From the NCBI GenBank assembly GCA_963966185.1, contig CAWZYM010000311.1:274501-338500 (forward strand): a stretch of 64,000 nt of DNA. Direction: 5' to 3'. The notes beneath the pieces were generated by a model, which was not told where the DNA came from, ran no database searches, and saw only the letters and a list, made by a program, of their open reading frames with translations. Source of the stretch: Rhabditoides inermis. Taxonomy: Eukaryota > Nematoda > Chromadorea > Rhabditida > Rhabditidae. This document shows positions 11,210 to 24,014 of this stretch, one piece after another; positions within the stretch are counted from its first letter, which is position 1, and each line of letters opens with the position of its first letter. Both the position numbers and the translations under genes were made by a program.

Positions 11210-13073
11210 GCTATCACGCAAACGCAATCACGACAATCAACAACGGCTCGGCGGCACATTTCAATATTCCGATTATGGTATTATTGACAGAAGACGCAGC
11301 CATAGAGTGTGCGGTTGGCGGAGGGCGCGAGAGAAGCGAGGGCAAACCGACTGTCCAGTCTCTGCTTTTGACAGCCGAGACACTCCGCCCGGAAGCGAAA
11401 TGACATCGACTGGAGACGTAGAAAGTGCAAATCAATCGATATTGATTGAACCACATTAACATGATCGGATCAGCTGGGCTGATTCAAATCCAAGGAGGCA
11501 GCGGCCGCCGGCGCGTGTGAATGATCCTTATAGGGAAACCCGGTTTGCGAATCGGCAATAAGTCACATAGGGACAAGAGAGACAAGAACGATAATGGAAC
11601 GGATAGCCTGGAGGAATAGAGGCGAAGAGGAAAGAACGCTAATAGAACGAGACGAAAAAGTGACTGTGAGCAAGTTGCGTGTGACTTAAAAAAAACGGTA
11701 CAGTAATTCAGTAATTAGAGGCGGTGACATGCCACAAAAAGATACGCAGCCAACGGCTACGCAGTGGAATTCGCCTCATTTTCTCGCACTTAGCCCTCCT
11801 CCAAACACAAAAGCAAAGCGGACGCCCCCCCCCCCCGCTGGAGGGAGAGATAGCAGAGAGGGAGGAGAGCGGACAGAGAGGGAGGGAGAAAGAGAGAGGG
11901 AGGGAGGGAGGGAGCCGGTTTGCGGGCGGGCCACCAGCCAGCGGCTACAAGCAATTACAGTCTCATAGAAGGCGTTTCGTGAATGGGGAGAGTCTTCTCT
12001 CTTCGAACGAACATCCATCCATCCATCCATCGATCCCCCACTGCGAATGATGGATCGACGAAACAAAACTGGTAGATCAGCCAGTGTGAAACTGGTGAAA
12101 TCACACGAAGATTCGAAATCGATACAGATTTCTATAGACTCGTCATAAAGAAAGAAAATGCAACACACCCACACGCAGGTGTCTTTTCTCATTGAATAGC
12201 GAATGCAAAATGCCAGCGAGAGAGCGTGCCGAAGAGAGAGGGTGTGGGAGACGAGAGGATCTCACTTTCCACACTCACTTTCCTCTCACCAGACAATCGA
12301 ATCGTCACGGAAAAACTCGTTGCAAATCGCCGGCAAAACCGATCAGTGGAGGGGAATCCGACAAATCGCGTCACAAAAACGGCAGCCTGTCAAAGGCAAA
12401 GACGATATCCGCGTTACGGAAGAATATCGGATAGAAAGGTGACAATGATTCTTATTACTCTTTATCAGTATCAGGCGATAATAGTCAATGATCAAGGAGA
12501 AATCGCAGCCGGGTGAAGTCAGCCATAAATCACTTGGGACTGTCACGATTTGAAAAGCGAGCATGAGAAATGGGAAGGGAAATCAGTGCGAAAACACGAT
12601 AGCTGCCAGATTCGACCGTGAATTTGAGTGATCCACGGGCTGGGAGAGAAAGCGCGCTTCTCACACCTCTCTCAGAAGAAATTTGCATACGAACCAGACG
12701 AAAACCAAGAGTGAAAACAATCGATGGAACTAGCGCGTCGACCTTCCACTTCTTCCACTATCGACACGCCAGATCTGGCATGGTGAGACAGCGGCGAGAG
12801 AGCACGCGATTCGAGGAGGGCGCAGAGTGGAGATGGTCAGATTAGAGGATCACGAAAAACACACGCGGATGTTCAATATATGGAAATGGAGGAAGACTAT
12901 GGAATGAATGAATGCATTTGTTTGTCGCCGGAAGTCGGGGGGCGGCGGGGGTAAAGCGAGGAAACATGATACACATATAGGTGATCAAATCATACTGGTA
13001 CCTTGAAGACAAACAGGCGAGAGGTCAACCACTTTCCCATGAAACACAATACGCGGAAGATACAAGGGGAAAA

Positions 13074-13238
13074 GGCCCCATTATACTTTCACGCTGACGC
13101 TGACGCGACGCTGACGCTCCCGTGCAAAAGATGCAACTATTGATTTCGTTGACGCAGCGTGATCAAAATCGATAGGTGCATCTTTTGCACGGGAGCGTCA
13201 GCGTCGCGTCAGCGTCAGCGTGAAAGTATAATGGGGCC
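13074..13238. repeat. Perfect 62-bp inverted repeat (foldback element)
   Basis: The left arm 13074-13135 and right arm 13177-13238 are exact reverse complements, with a 41-bp loop. The outer end is GGCCCCATTATACTTTCACG. The arms contain direct subrepeats of GCTGACGC. No clear target-site duplication was found. It may be a MITE-like foldback element or a source of hairpin RNA. Confidence 0.85.
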
Positions 13239-14013
13239 TAAAGTGTGAAATCGGGTCGGGGATATGATTGGATGGGAACACTTCGCATCAGGCATCAATT
13301 GATCACTTTCTCGCGCACTCCCAGAACATTGATCTGCGTCTCTAGCGGACCAGTCCGCGACGTCATCTGCTCTCGCCGTATGGACTCTGGCCGCGTTGCC
13401 CGAAGGCAGCCGACCACGTAATCTCTACCGACAACATCAACTAGATAGTCGCCTCCACGTCGGCGAGAGAGCACGTGAAATGGAGAGAGCGGCGAGACCA
13501 CGCGGAAGCCACACTTGCACAAACATGCACGACGAGGCAAACACCAAAACGAGCCGCCGGCCCGGCAAGACAGTAGCGATAGAGTAATATTGTGGAACGG
13601 TGAGATGATAGGAGATAGGAGTGTTTGTGGTATGGGAGAATAGGGAGGCACTGTTCCGTCCTCGCCACTCTCGGCTGATTGCTTCTTGAAATGGGGGATG
13701 ATCGGGGGATTGACTGCCAAAGACGGCAATCGAGACTACTGTAGGAGGAGAGAGGAAGGAAAGTGACATGGCGGCAATCACATGTCGGCAGAAACAGATT
13801 ATGTAGCAAAATAGCAGAGGACACGAGTTGCATATAGGAAAGGCGGCAGGGGGCCGAGGCCTGAGGGAGAGAGACCGGTCCTCTCACTCACACACACACA
13901 CACTGCACTCTCGACATATCGAAATGAGAAGAATTCCACCGCCACCAGACGAAAACATCAAAGCGCCACACACACCACCGACACTTTTCGCGTATTTGCG
14001 TGTAGCATTGGTG

Positions 14014-14062
<49 letters not shown>

Positions 14063-14322
14063 AGGAAGAACCGCCGAAACCTCTCGAGGAGGGGAGAGGG
14101 TGCTACGCATGAATAGAGATGCTCCCATTCCGCTGGTATGGTTTTCGCGGTCTACCGCTGCTCAAAAAACGGCGAAATTGGAATGAGACAAAGGCGTACG
14201 GTAGATACGGAGAGAGACAACGGGATTTTCGAAATGACTTCACGAAAAAAACGGCGTGGTTCATATAACGCGAAATGGAAATCGAGAGGGGAAAGGAGAT
14301 AGAGAGAGAGAGAGAGAGAAAT

Positions 14323-14353
<31 letters not shown>

Positions 14354-14474
14354 CGGGCGGTATGAGGTCTAAGGTCACAACCATTATACTCGCTAATTTC
14401 CATGCGGATCGAGACTGAAAGACTGAATGGAAAGCGAGGTCAGATCAGAGAAAACGTGCGTAAACAAACAGGTA

Positions 14475-14525
<51 letters not shown>

Positions 14526-14691
14526 GGGAGAGAGAGGTAAACACGCGTATCACTGTACGACATGCGTCTACATTGTATTATCAGCGCATGTGCCGCGTCC
14601 ACTTGAAAAGGCTAATTGTTAAACAAATAGAGTGAGTGAGAGACTGTAGGCCTCATGCGATTCGCCTGAGGGGGTTTAGCGGTGCGACGAG

Positions 14692-14706
14692 GGGAGAGAG
14701 AGAGAG

Positions 14707-14766
<60 letters not shown>
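14692..14766. repeat. GA microsatellite, about 75 bp
   Basis: A nearly pure (GA)n tract, one of the longest of roughly 30 such tracts in the window. GA or TC tracts occur in introns and intergenic DNA in both orientations relative to the genes. Confidence 0.95.
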
Positions 14767-14771
<5 letters not shown>

Positions 14772-16447
14772 ATCCCTCTCCTCGCATATAATCCATCAAA
14801 TCGATTGCCGCTAAGAGAGGGAAGTTACAGAAGGAGTGAGAGGGAACCTAAACCTCAAGCGGACCTTTTGCGGAGGGGAGACATGGCGACAAACACGAAA
14901 ATCCGGATTCGATTGCGCCACAGTGGGTTTTTGTGGCGTGGGAGGCCGGGTGCACTTCAGGAATCGACACACGCTAGACATAATGCGCCTAATTCAAGGA
15001 GACTTCCTGAATCTGGTAGTGCGCAATGCATCCAGTCCGTGCCAAGGAGTAACAAATCTACGCCAGATAAACGCGTTTAGCTTGGCCACTTGTGTAAGCT
15101 AATGCGAGGTAATTTGCACCGGGAGAGAGAGAGAACGAGAGAAGTCCAAACAAGACGCGGGCGTGACAGTATGACAATTCCAAAAGCGGGCACACACACA
15201 CTAAGCGAGCGGATAAGTGATAACATGCGAGGGAGAGAGAGAGGGAGAGAGGGAGAGAGACCGCCCGGGGGTGACGCGAACACCGCCCGAACCTCACCTA
15301 TACAGCGGACCCTCCGTGTTTGCGCTCTCGCGTCTGCACTCTCCACATATCCCTCACTCTCTCCTCGTATCCTTCTGTGCGCTCTCTCGGTTTGCACAGC
15401 TCCCTTGCGGGTTCCCAGAGGGAGGCTGGAGGGAGGGAGAGAGGGGCGAGGGTCAAAGACAAACAACGAGGACAATCAAGCGACAACACAACTAGCAAAA
15501 CTCACTACTAGCACTGGCTCTCACACTCCTTTCCGCGGACAGATCAAATTTCCCTCGTGAAAAAACTCCGTAAACATCACTCTTTTTGATCTTTGCATTG
15601 CAGTATGGAATCTCTTGTGCATTTTGTTGTATTATGTATTTCTAGCCGAAAACAATAAACACGGTGCTTGCAGATTCTCTAATATTAGAGATTACAGTTT
15701 CCTACGAAAGGAAAGAAACGAAATTCCGGAAAGAATGCGAGAGGGCCGAAATATCAGATAAATCACAGAGAAAAAGCTCTTGTGATAATCATCGAAAGAG
15801 CGTGTGATCGGCGGAGAGCGCAGAGAAGTGAGATCGGTCAACATAGCGCAAAATAAATCTGACCCCTCCGCTCTCTCACGAGAAAAGAGAAGAAAATATT
15901 CCATGCATTCGAAAACACAATCACCGGAGACAACACATTAATTACGGTGGAACGACATTGAAAACAATCAATAAATCAATAGTACGGGTAGATCAGACTT
16001 GGATCAATCAATAGGGACGATTGAAATCGCGAGGAACGCGCGGGGAATGAAGAAATGGCCATGAAGACACGTGTGAAATGTGAGGAACATGCATATGAAT
16101 GAGAGAGAGGGAGAGAGAGAGAGGGAGAGAGAGAGGGAGAGAGAGAGAGGGAGGGAGAGAGAGAGGGAGAGAGAGAGATGGCTATACCCATGCAGTATGC
16201 AGGTATGCATACACCCCCACCTCTAATACCATTCCAACCAATCATTTGATCGGCTCAGCCGGCGAGAGAGAGGGTCTCCCGTGTATTAGACGAGGAGGGC
16301 GCAGAGAGGCGAGAGCGCCTAGAGAGTGTGTGCGGGGCGGAGTGCGCAGAGTGGTCAGGTAATGGTAATGACCGTGCATGAGAATGCTGTGAAGGTCGCG
16401 CCTCGCCGAAACGCGTGCGTGCCGTGTTTGTAAACAAAACAATAAAC

Positions 16448-16494
<47 letters not shown>

Positions 16495-17855
16495 GAGGAT
16501 AAGAAGAATGCACGCTGTTTCTAAGGAACATTCCACGTAGCTATGCGTGTGCGTGGCGAATTTCTTAGAAATTCGCATAGAAACCATGTCCTAAAATGGC
16601 ACAACGACCAACTATCCAATACATACAACAATATTTTTCGTGTTTCTTTGGATTCAATCCTGTTGATGAGACAGACAAGCGATAGTAAAATAATCGTTTA
16701 CCGAAACAGTACCGAAATGCAAATGAAAAATGCAATTAGCAAAAATTGATTATCTAAGATTGATCGCGGATCACCAAAGTTCAATCCGTCGTCGCAGTCA
16801 TCTATACTCTTGAGAAGGTTCGGAACCCACTCCTAGTCCTCGGAAGAACAGGTCACCCCGATAACCCGTTCACAAGATGCATTCACTCGATTCATCGCAG
16901 CGCTAACCTCGTTCCCTCCCTCCCTCGGTTCAACCACACTCGAACGCCCTTTGAGAAGAGAACACAACAAAACTTGCCTTCGCCCCCTTTTGAGAGTCAG
17001 GAAGAGTCACGATCTTCTGGTGTATGGGTGTTGCAAATGTTGCAAAGTGAGCCGACATAAAAACAGAGTTTCTACTTCCTACACCTACTTGAATCTTGTA
17101 GTAAATACTACAATACTAAAACAAATAAAAATGAACCTTTTCGCTTTTCACAATCTTTTCACAGTAAGAAACTCGAAGAAGTGGAACAGATTGTGAGCTG
17201 AGAAGGATTATAATGCGCATAATACACCGGGGCTAGATAGCCAATAGATGGGGGCAGACCCGTTTCCCTCCGCATACCACTTCCCCTCTTCTTCATTCCA
17301 ATACTTCCAATTGATCGAGGATCACTCTATCACTCATTCTGGTGATGAAACATACAATGCTCTCTCAGAAAAGTATAATGACGGCTACATAGTATATAGA
17401 TTAATCGGTATACATATTGTCAATTTTATTGAGTCTTTTGAATTCGATTGATAACAGAGCGGCAATGAATGTTGGGAGAGAAAATGATGTTTCAAATGAT
17501 GTCTTTTAGAACCAAAGTTTTTTTTATGACGTGATGTGTCTGTCCACCTTGTCAATTTATCAAGCAAAACAATCTTCAATCTTCACAGAAACTGAGTGAC
17601 GCACAGAGACACGCATGACTTTCATATTTTGTGCTCCCATCTCAGAGAACAATCTCACCACAATCCCCACCGACTTCCGAATGCGGACTGTCTATCGGAT
17701 CGAAATGCTCACAAGAGTAAGGCGATTTAAATTGGGTCACTCCTTGTACCAGTTATGCAAGCACAGTTACGTGAGCGGATCGCTATCAGACACTGCTTTC
17801 GGATTTCCGCGCTGTTCATTCCTTACTTTGTATTTGGACAAACATGTGTTTCAGC

Positions 17856-19126
17856 ATGCGGTTGCTATTTTTCGCAGCATTGATCGCTGTTTCTGCTGCA
17901 TTGCAAAGGTGAGAAGTTTACACTGTTCAGAGAACAGATTGTGAAAATAGCTGAAATTTGTAAATTGAAAATGAATGACTTGATTACAGACACAAGCGCC
18001 AGTCTCCGTTCGGTCTTCCCAGTGGAGGTGGATTCGGCGGTGGCAGTCCGCTCGATCTATCAGCCATCAACTCCATACTACAGGTATACAAAATTCAAAT
18101 TATAAAAAAAGAGTTCTGACACAATATTGATGAACAGCTGTTGAAATTCATTGATAATCGGGATGTGAAGCGTATGAATAAATATTTATCTGAATACTCA
18201 GATAATACAATTCATCTGTTCAGGGTCTGATCCGTCCGCAGCCTCTGCCCTCCCTTCCACAGCCTTCCCTCCCCAGTCTCGGAAACGGACTGATGGGCAA
18301 CGGACTCGGCAACCCCTTCCAGCCACTCAACACGCAGCCCGTGTACAATCAGCCCATCCAGCCTCAGCCAGTCTATCAGCAGCAGTACCGGCCTGTCCAG
18401 CCTGTCCAACAGGTCTACCGACCCCAGTACCGCCAACCTCAATCCTTCCAACCGCGTCCCCTCTACCGTCAGCAGGGAGTGCAGCAGCGTCAGTTCGCAC
18501 CGCAGCCGCGCCAGCAACCACTGACGCAGACGGAGTTTGCGCGCCAGCAGCAGATGCGGGAAAGACTGCCGGTGAATAGGAACGGATTCAGGCAGCAGCA
18601 GTTCAGGCAGACGCAACAGTTCCAACAGGCCCGCCAACCGGAGTTTAGACAGGCCCAGTTCAGACAAGCCCAGCCGCAGCAGGCCCAGTACCGACAGACC
18701 CAGTTCCGGCCGGCCCAACGGACCCAGGCGTTCCGTCAGCCCCAGTTTAGACATCCCCAGCCGCAACAGGTCCATTTCCGGCAGGGCATCCAGACTCAGC
18801 CCCAGCTGCGAGCTCCGTCGCCCGATGTGATGCAGAGCAACGCGCCCGTAGAGCCACTGCCACAGACAAACGGAATGCAGGTGAGACTCTCTCTCCCTCC
18901 TCCTCCTTCTCCCCTCTCTCTCTCTCTCTCCCTCTGTCTCCCTCTCTCTCTCTCTCCCTCTCCCTCACAGTCTTTCCTCCAGGTGCAGCCTCCCCCGCAG
19001 CCTCTGGCGTCCCCGCAGGAGGGTGGCCTGTTCGGTTCTGCCAATAACTTCGGCACCCTGTTCACTGACGCCGCCCGACTGATGCAGAACGCAGCCGGCA
19101 CGCTGTTCGCTCCTCTCTTCGGATAG
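17856..19126 (+). CDS. Small secreted glutamine/proline-rich protein, 319 aa, unrecognised family
   Basis: The four-exon model is 17856-17908, 17990-18083, 18224-18880 and 18971-19126 (or 18983-19126). All joins are in phase and the stop is TAG. The N-terminus MRLLFFAALIAVSAALQ is a good signal peptide, followed by a basic HKR site that could be a propeptide cleavage point. The mature protein begins with a Gly-rich segment. It is then dominated by Q, P, R and Y in loose repeats such as FRQAQ and QPVYQQQYRPVQ, and ends APLFG. TTTCAG directly before the ATG could be an acceptor for trans-splicing or for a 5' UTR intron. No catalytic motif is seen. A matrix, cuticle-associated or prion-like secreted role is possible, but no function is claimed. 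The last intron carries a TC microsatellite. Confidence 0.8.
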
Positions 19127-19521
19127 ACTCTCTGTGGATCTTTGGATCCTGCACTTGCTGTTTCCCTATCTGTGTTACCCACATAATTAGGCCGCTGACA
19201 TTTTCGGAAATCGTCCTACGCCCTACGCCCACACGTGTACTTTGTTGGCATTTTCGATTTTAATAACCTCGCGACTAACCAGGACCTCTAGTTTTCTAGT
19301 GTCGGTAATAATTATGCAAAATGTGCAGATTTTCGCTGAGAAATGAGGCGTGTGGATATTGGGTCTCACGGCTCGCAATTATTCATAAAGTCTCTCTCTT
19401 ACTCTCTTGTCTCGAACTTGCAAGTTTATAAAACTTTATCACACAGACATGGGAAAAACAAATGTATGTACAGAGAGGAAGTAGGGTGTGTAGGGGGAGG
19501 ATGGAACAATCAGTGGCTTGG

Positions 19522-21700
19522 TCAGATGTTGTTTTCCTTTTCCTTGAAGATTATCGACTCCAATCGAACGACGTCCTTCTTCTTGCCATCTGAATAATAC
19601 AATACAACAATACGTTTATTTTGATTTTTGTTTATTGTTAAAAAAATTGATTCAAATATGTTTCAGGGATGTATCCTAGACCTTACGAGGGACCGTTTTC
19701 CATCGCTTTCCCAGAGATTAGGATTAACGGTTGAGCGATAATCATAATCGCAAAATCGCATCACCCTATTGTTCCTTTTGTATGTGTGCTATCAAGAAGT
19801 GAAGTTTTGTTCCGCGAGTTGGATGATTGCTATGTACCTATATACGATTAGTATCAGTATGTCTTGAGTGAGCGAAAACAGTTTTTTGTGATGTTGCCGT
19901 TACAGAAGCAAACATTACACACGTTTGATTATGATGTGCATGTACTCACTCTTTCCGGGCGTTCCATTGGGAGAGTCGGGTACTTCGAGGGACAATGACT
20001 GCTGTAGTTGAGCTCCGCTCGACTCTGAAAAAGTCAACTTAATATTTGTTTAAACTATATAAACTATATAACCAGCTTTATATTTTTTAACTGGCAATCG
20101 TGAAAAAGACCACCGTAAGTCGATGTTCAGGCGTTTAGGGCCCCATTCCTTATTCCCAGTGAATTCTGTCAATTTGATTTTTGATTCGAATCCGATGTGG
20201 TTGTGTTGACAATGGTTTCATCAATACTATGAATTTGATTCATCGTTTATGATTCATCTTTTATTCCAGTACAGCTCAGTAGTCGGTTAAAGATTTCTTA
20301 AGAAGGAAAACTAATTGAGAGGTTTATCGCCTTAATCAATAATCCCAGGAAATGATCAGACATCAGACGTTGATACTGATAACTATAAACTACGATGTGA
20401 CTCAGAATGTGATTGTTGACTTGTAGTACACATGCCTACAAATGACATTTTTAATGAAGTTTTTTATTTATATTTATAACTTATAATATTATTCTGGGAG
20501 ATAGTTCGCCAGATTACGGTAGAAAATCGATCTACCCTCGAGTCGCATTCGATCTACCTTCTAGTCGTGAGGAGACCCAAGCGCGCGCTTTCAAACGATA
20601 ATATCGATCAAAGAAGCCGGCATGCGAATCAAAGAGGCCGCGCGACACTCGATCATTTGCCCGCGCTGTCTGGCATCTCTCGCTCGGAACTGAGTTTCGC
20701 CAACTGACCCCGGCTGGCAATAACAGAAACTATCCTCCAGGCGAAGACTATATAGTCATTTACAATTGAATGAACAATATGTTATAAATAATTGAAATGA
20801 AAGTAGGCGAGGAAAGTTTCGTCACACTTTCCCTCCGGTCGCTGTCCACTACAAAATTGTTTCTCACATTTCAAAAAGTGCAAGTGTAGCGAGATTACGA
20901 TCTCAGGCACTTCGTGTCAGGACCCGCACGCGATACCGTACCTGGTTTTTGTGGGCGCGGGCTGTCGATGGAGGTCTGTGGCGGCGCGAGCTGACCCGGT
21001 CGAATCATCAGGTGGTCCTGCAGCGAAAACGTGAACACCGTAATTTGCAAGCGATCACATAAATCTAGCAAAAACAAAAAAAAAGTTGTGGAGAGGCGAC
21101 TGAGGAGCGAAAGGCTAACAGAATGGCTGCAGTGACTGTGAGTTGCCCAGCACAGGTGAGCTTGGAATTGTGAATAGAGGACGGGAGAGAGGGAGAGGGG
21201 GGAGTGATAAGAGAGTGAGAGAGAGGGAGGAGGGGGGGGAGTTGCCCGGGGCAACGGAAGAGGTGAACACAGGGAGGAGGGAGGGGAAGAGGGGCGAACG
21301 AGTGATGCGGGTTCTATTCGCCTCTCAGGAGAGACAACGCGCGGTTCCTTCCTCCCAGACACACTCGAGATTATCCGATTAGCATAGAATGAAGGAGTGA
21401 ATGGGAATAGAGCAGCTTGGAGTGAAAGGTGAATGGAGGTGGGAGGATGGAAGACTAGATGAGAGTACGCACACATTAGTCCACACCAAGGAATCAGAGG
21501 AGCAGTCGACTAATTCGCACGGCCACTGACCACGTGAGGAGAGAGATTCATAAGAGTGAAGATCTTTTGAAGTGTGACTACGATACTCAAACGAACACGA
21601 GATGGAGACAGGTGACTCAGCCAGGTAGAGAGAGAGAGAAAGAGAGAGAGGGAGGGGGGAAATAGAGAAGGGGAGAGAGAGAGGAAAGAGAGAGAGAGAT

Positions 21701-21732
<32 letters not shown>

Positions 21733-22463
21733 TTTGCGTGACTGAAACCATTCTGGTTCGTTTTCGTGGCATTGCAGCCCCGTCGCCGTCGTATTTGGCA
21801 TCTCGACAAAACACGCCAGGTATAACAACACCGGAAAGCGATTTCGGACGGGAGAGGGAGGGAGGAAGGGAGAAGGAGGGAGAGGGGGGTAAGAGGGAAG
21901 GAAAGGGAGGGAGAGAGGGAGGGATAGAGGGAGGAGCGAGGAAGGAAGGGAGGGAGGAAGGGAGAGGGAGACCGGATGCGATTGACCGCGCTCTATTGCC
22001 CATTGTGGCCGGTGGGGTGTGAAAAGCGTCTCAAATGCGCGCCGGCATTTTTCGTGAAAGTATAACAATATTCCGGTGTCCGCACGATAACACACCACAT
22101 ATACCACATACTTCTCAGATGAATGAGTGAATCGGCCCTGGCAACAGTGAACGGGACAGGTGATAGCCAGTGATAAAACGATGCGGAAATGAACAGGAGT
22201 GGGCAGTGGGAGTGAAGCCTATGGAATGGAGAGAGAAGAGAGAGTGTGTGTGAGTGTGAGAGAGACAGAGTAATGAACTCGTAATGCATGCGTGTACAGT
22301 TCCTGTTACAAAATGAGTAATTTGATCGAGAAAGTCCTACCGTAGTTTTGTCTCACGGTTCTAGCGACCATATACCAAGTACCACCCATACCTGCATATC
22401 AATGGAGTCTTCTCGAATAGCCATCTGTCTCTCGAGGGGCGGTCGGCGAAAGGCGGTCAGCAT
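19522..22463 (-). CDS. Unrecognised small protein, 96 aa, four exons
   Basis: The exons are 22463-22392, 21017-20942, 20024-19950 and 19589-19522. Splice sites are canonical and every phase joins, which is the main support. The protein starts MLTAFRRPPLERQMAIREDS. It continues with a Pro/Gln-rich segment (GQLAPPQTSIDSPRPQKP), an acidic-Ser stretch ending SPNGTPGK, and a charged tail VVRLESIIFKEKENNI. No signal peptide or membrane segment is seen. An intracellular disordered protein or short adaptor is possible, but no family is recognised. Additional 5' exons cannot be excluded because 22463 may not be the true start. The introns contain long purine or pyrimidine tracts (21624-21732, 21860-21970). 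It converges with the Q/P-rich gene, with 395 bp between their stops. Confidence 0.6.
21624..21970. repeat. GA / GGGA-rich low-complexity tract in an intron
   Basis: Two purine-rich stretches (about 21624-21732, and 21860-21970 with repeated GGGAGGGA) lie in the first intron of the 96-aa gene. Overlapping open frames in both directions are low-complexity artefacts. Confidence 0.9.
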
Positions 22464-22746
22464 TCCTTCAAGAATCGCAGGTAAAAAGGGAAAAAGTAAG
22501 TGAACAGAATTCGAAACGGCGCGCATTTATACACACGCCCCGACATGTAACGATAGTACATAAGTACGCGGACATAAACATTAAAAATAGTAGTGAGTAG
22601 TAAGTGCGTGAAACAGGAAATGTGTGATGGTTTGATGTCTAGGTGGAGAATGAAAAGAGCACATACATATCCCACTATACACGTGTGCTGTCTAACAGTG
22701 TCTAACATCACAAAGTCGCGTATTATTATTGACATGCACTCTTTTC

Positions 22747-23095
22747 GACTAGCCTGGGAGAGGGATTGGATACAAAGTGGGAGTGAAATGTTTTTGTTTA
22801 GCAAAAGAAAAACGCTTTGAAAAAAAATGGTCTCAACTTTTTTTTTACCTCAAGGGGGGGCTGCCGCCCCCCCTTGGACCCCCCCGCCGAGGGGGGCTCC
22901 GCCCCCCCTCGACCCCCCCGCTTCTTCTCTCTTTTTTGGTTGCATCGGGGGGCTGCCGCCCCCCGCACCCCCCGCTTTTTTCTCTCTTTTTTTGGTTGCA
23001 TCGGGGGGCTGCCGCCCCCCGCACCCCCCGCTTTTTTCTCTCCTTTTTGGTTGCCTCGGGGGGCTGCCGCCCCCCGCACCCCCCGCTTTCTCGTA
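22747..23095. repeat. GC-palindromic dispersed repeat, copy 1 with four GC hairpins
   Basis: It starts with GACTAGCCTGGGAG, passes through an A/T-rich lead and CAACTTTTTTTTACCTCAAG. A series of GC hairpins follows, with GGGGGGCTGCCGCCCCCC as the unit core. The hairpin plus a CTCTCTTTTTTGGTTGC linker is repeated three times at 22920-23090. Apparent Gly/Pro-rich open frames here are artefacts of this composition. Confidence 0.85.
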
Positions 23096-23289
23096 AAGAA
23101 AAGGGAGTGAAAACGCTCTTAAACTTGTGCAAAAATCATAAAGACATGGGCAAAAACATTTGGGAGCAACGGGATTCTTGAAAGGCGGACGCTCTACCGC
23201 CTGAGCAATAGTGGCTACGCGCTGCATCCCGCAAAGCCCGCACTCGTCTCGGCCCGCTCGGTCGCATACACAATACACAGAAATCACTT

Positions 23290-23706
23290 GCAATCAATCG
23301 ATATCAATCGATATCTAATCGATATCAAGCAGTGACGTATTGCAATCACGTGTCTAATCATTTTACCACATGTTCCATCCATCGTAGCATCGATTCCGAA
23401 AGCGCACAGCCTATTCAACGCCTATTCACACTCATTCACACGCTATCGCCCGACGCGCGCTGTCCTCATCGCTCTCTCGCGCCCTGCGCACACAGCCCAA
23501 GTGGTGTAGTGGTCTAAGGCGCACGGGCGCGCCTCGATCTGCCGCACCCACGGGTTCGATCCCGGTGCGGGCAGAGGATTTTGCTGACATCTCAGCAACG
23601 TCCTCGGTCCCCTTGTACCATTACATCATCGAGAAATTTGCATATATGCAAATTTCGTTAAAGTTGCGTGACAGAGAAATTCGGCTTACTACATACTGTA
23701 GGTAGA
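23290..23706 (+). mobile_element. tRNA-derived SINE-like element, copy A
   Basis: The element of about 417 bp has a 5' part rich in ATCGATATC repeats and CACACTCATT-like text, then a tRNA-like domain, then a tail. The tail runs from GGATTTTGCTGACATCTC to GAGAAATTCGGCTTAC and ends ACTGTAGGTAG. The same order recurs at 25625-26025. Internal Pol III promoter boxes lie in the tRNA-like part. Confidence 0.7.
23495..23573 (+). tRNA. tRNA-like domain of SINE copy A (probably not a functional tRNA)
   Basis: The A box (TGGTGTAGTGG) and B box (GGTTCGATCCC) match Pol III consensus. The acceptor stem pairs GCCC with GGGC but has mismatches at the next positions, and the T stem has one mismatch. No clean anticodon stem is visible, so this looks like a tRNA-derived promoter module. 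Confidence 0.5.
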
Positions 23707-23877
23707 GACTAGCCTGGGAGTGGGCATGATTTGTTTGTTTGGAGTGGAAATACTGTTTTTGAAATTTAAAAAAAGTGGTTTTGAAAATTCATCAAAACTT
23801 TTTTTTACCTCAAGGGGGGGCTGCCGCCCCCCCTTGGACCCCCCCGCCGAGGGGGGCTCCGCCCCCCCTCGACCCCC
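23707..23877. repeat. GC-palindromic dispersed repeat, copy 2
   Basis: It shares the GACTAGCCTGGGAG start, the poly-T / ACCTCAAG junction and the first two GC hairpins with the copy at 22747. It ends abruptly after the CTCGACCCCCC hairpin and lacks the three linker-plus-hairpin units. It directly abuts the 3' end of the SINE-like element at 23290-23706. Confidence 0.85.
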
Positions 23878-23965
23878 CCTCTATTCACATATTCCAACGC
23901 CCTGCTATGCTGCCGTTTCGTCAGTGCATTAACGCGGTTTGAGGTAGTTTTCATACCCGAGGGAG

Positions 23966-24014
23966 AGGATAAGCGAGTGGTTGAGGGAGTGGTTGAGGGA
24001 GTGGTTGAGGGAGT
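23966..24014. repeat. Short tandem repeat, GAGTGGTTGAGG unit
   Basis: About four copies of a 12-bp unit (GAGTGGTTGAGG) in direct tandem, lying between the GC-palindromic copy and the doubtful gene at 24.3 kb. Confidence 0.85.

Larger units (their letters stand above)
10234..17855. other. Intergenic region between shn-1 and the Q/P-rich gene: no gene seen
   Basis: Neither strand gave a coherent spliced frame here. Open frames overlapping GA/TC repeats read as Arg-Glu or Ser-Leu and are artefacts. The part next to 10233 should hold the shn-1 promoter, but no TATA box or clear trans-splice site was recognised. The region holds microsatellites at about 10413-10453, 10660-10696, 11151-11208, 14020-14055, 14299-14349, 14479-14537, 14692-14766, 16099-16178 and 16449-16491. 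Confidence 0.6.

Noticed and set aside
11085..11459. Arg/Glu-rich frames in the 10-17 kb region
   Set aside because: They translate (GA)n microsatellites and carry no splice-supported partner exons.
18881..18970. Read-through of the last intron in the Q/P-rich gene
   Set aside because: The frame stays open, but the segment is a TC microsatellite bounded by GTGAGA and CACAG; splicing is the simpler reading, though a retained intron is possible.
22777..23293. Overlapping Gly/Pro-rich frames on both strands
   Set aside because: They arise from the GC-palindromic repeat; frames on both strands and several phases are open at once.
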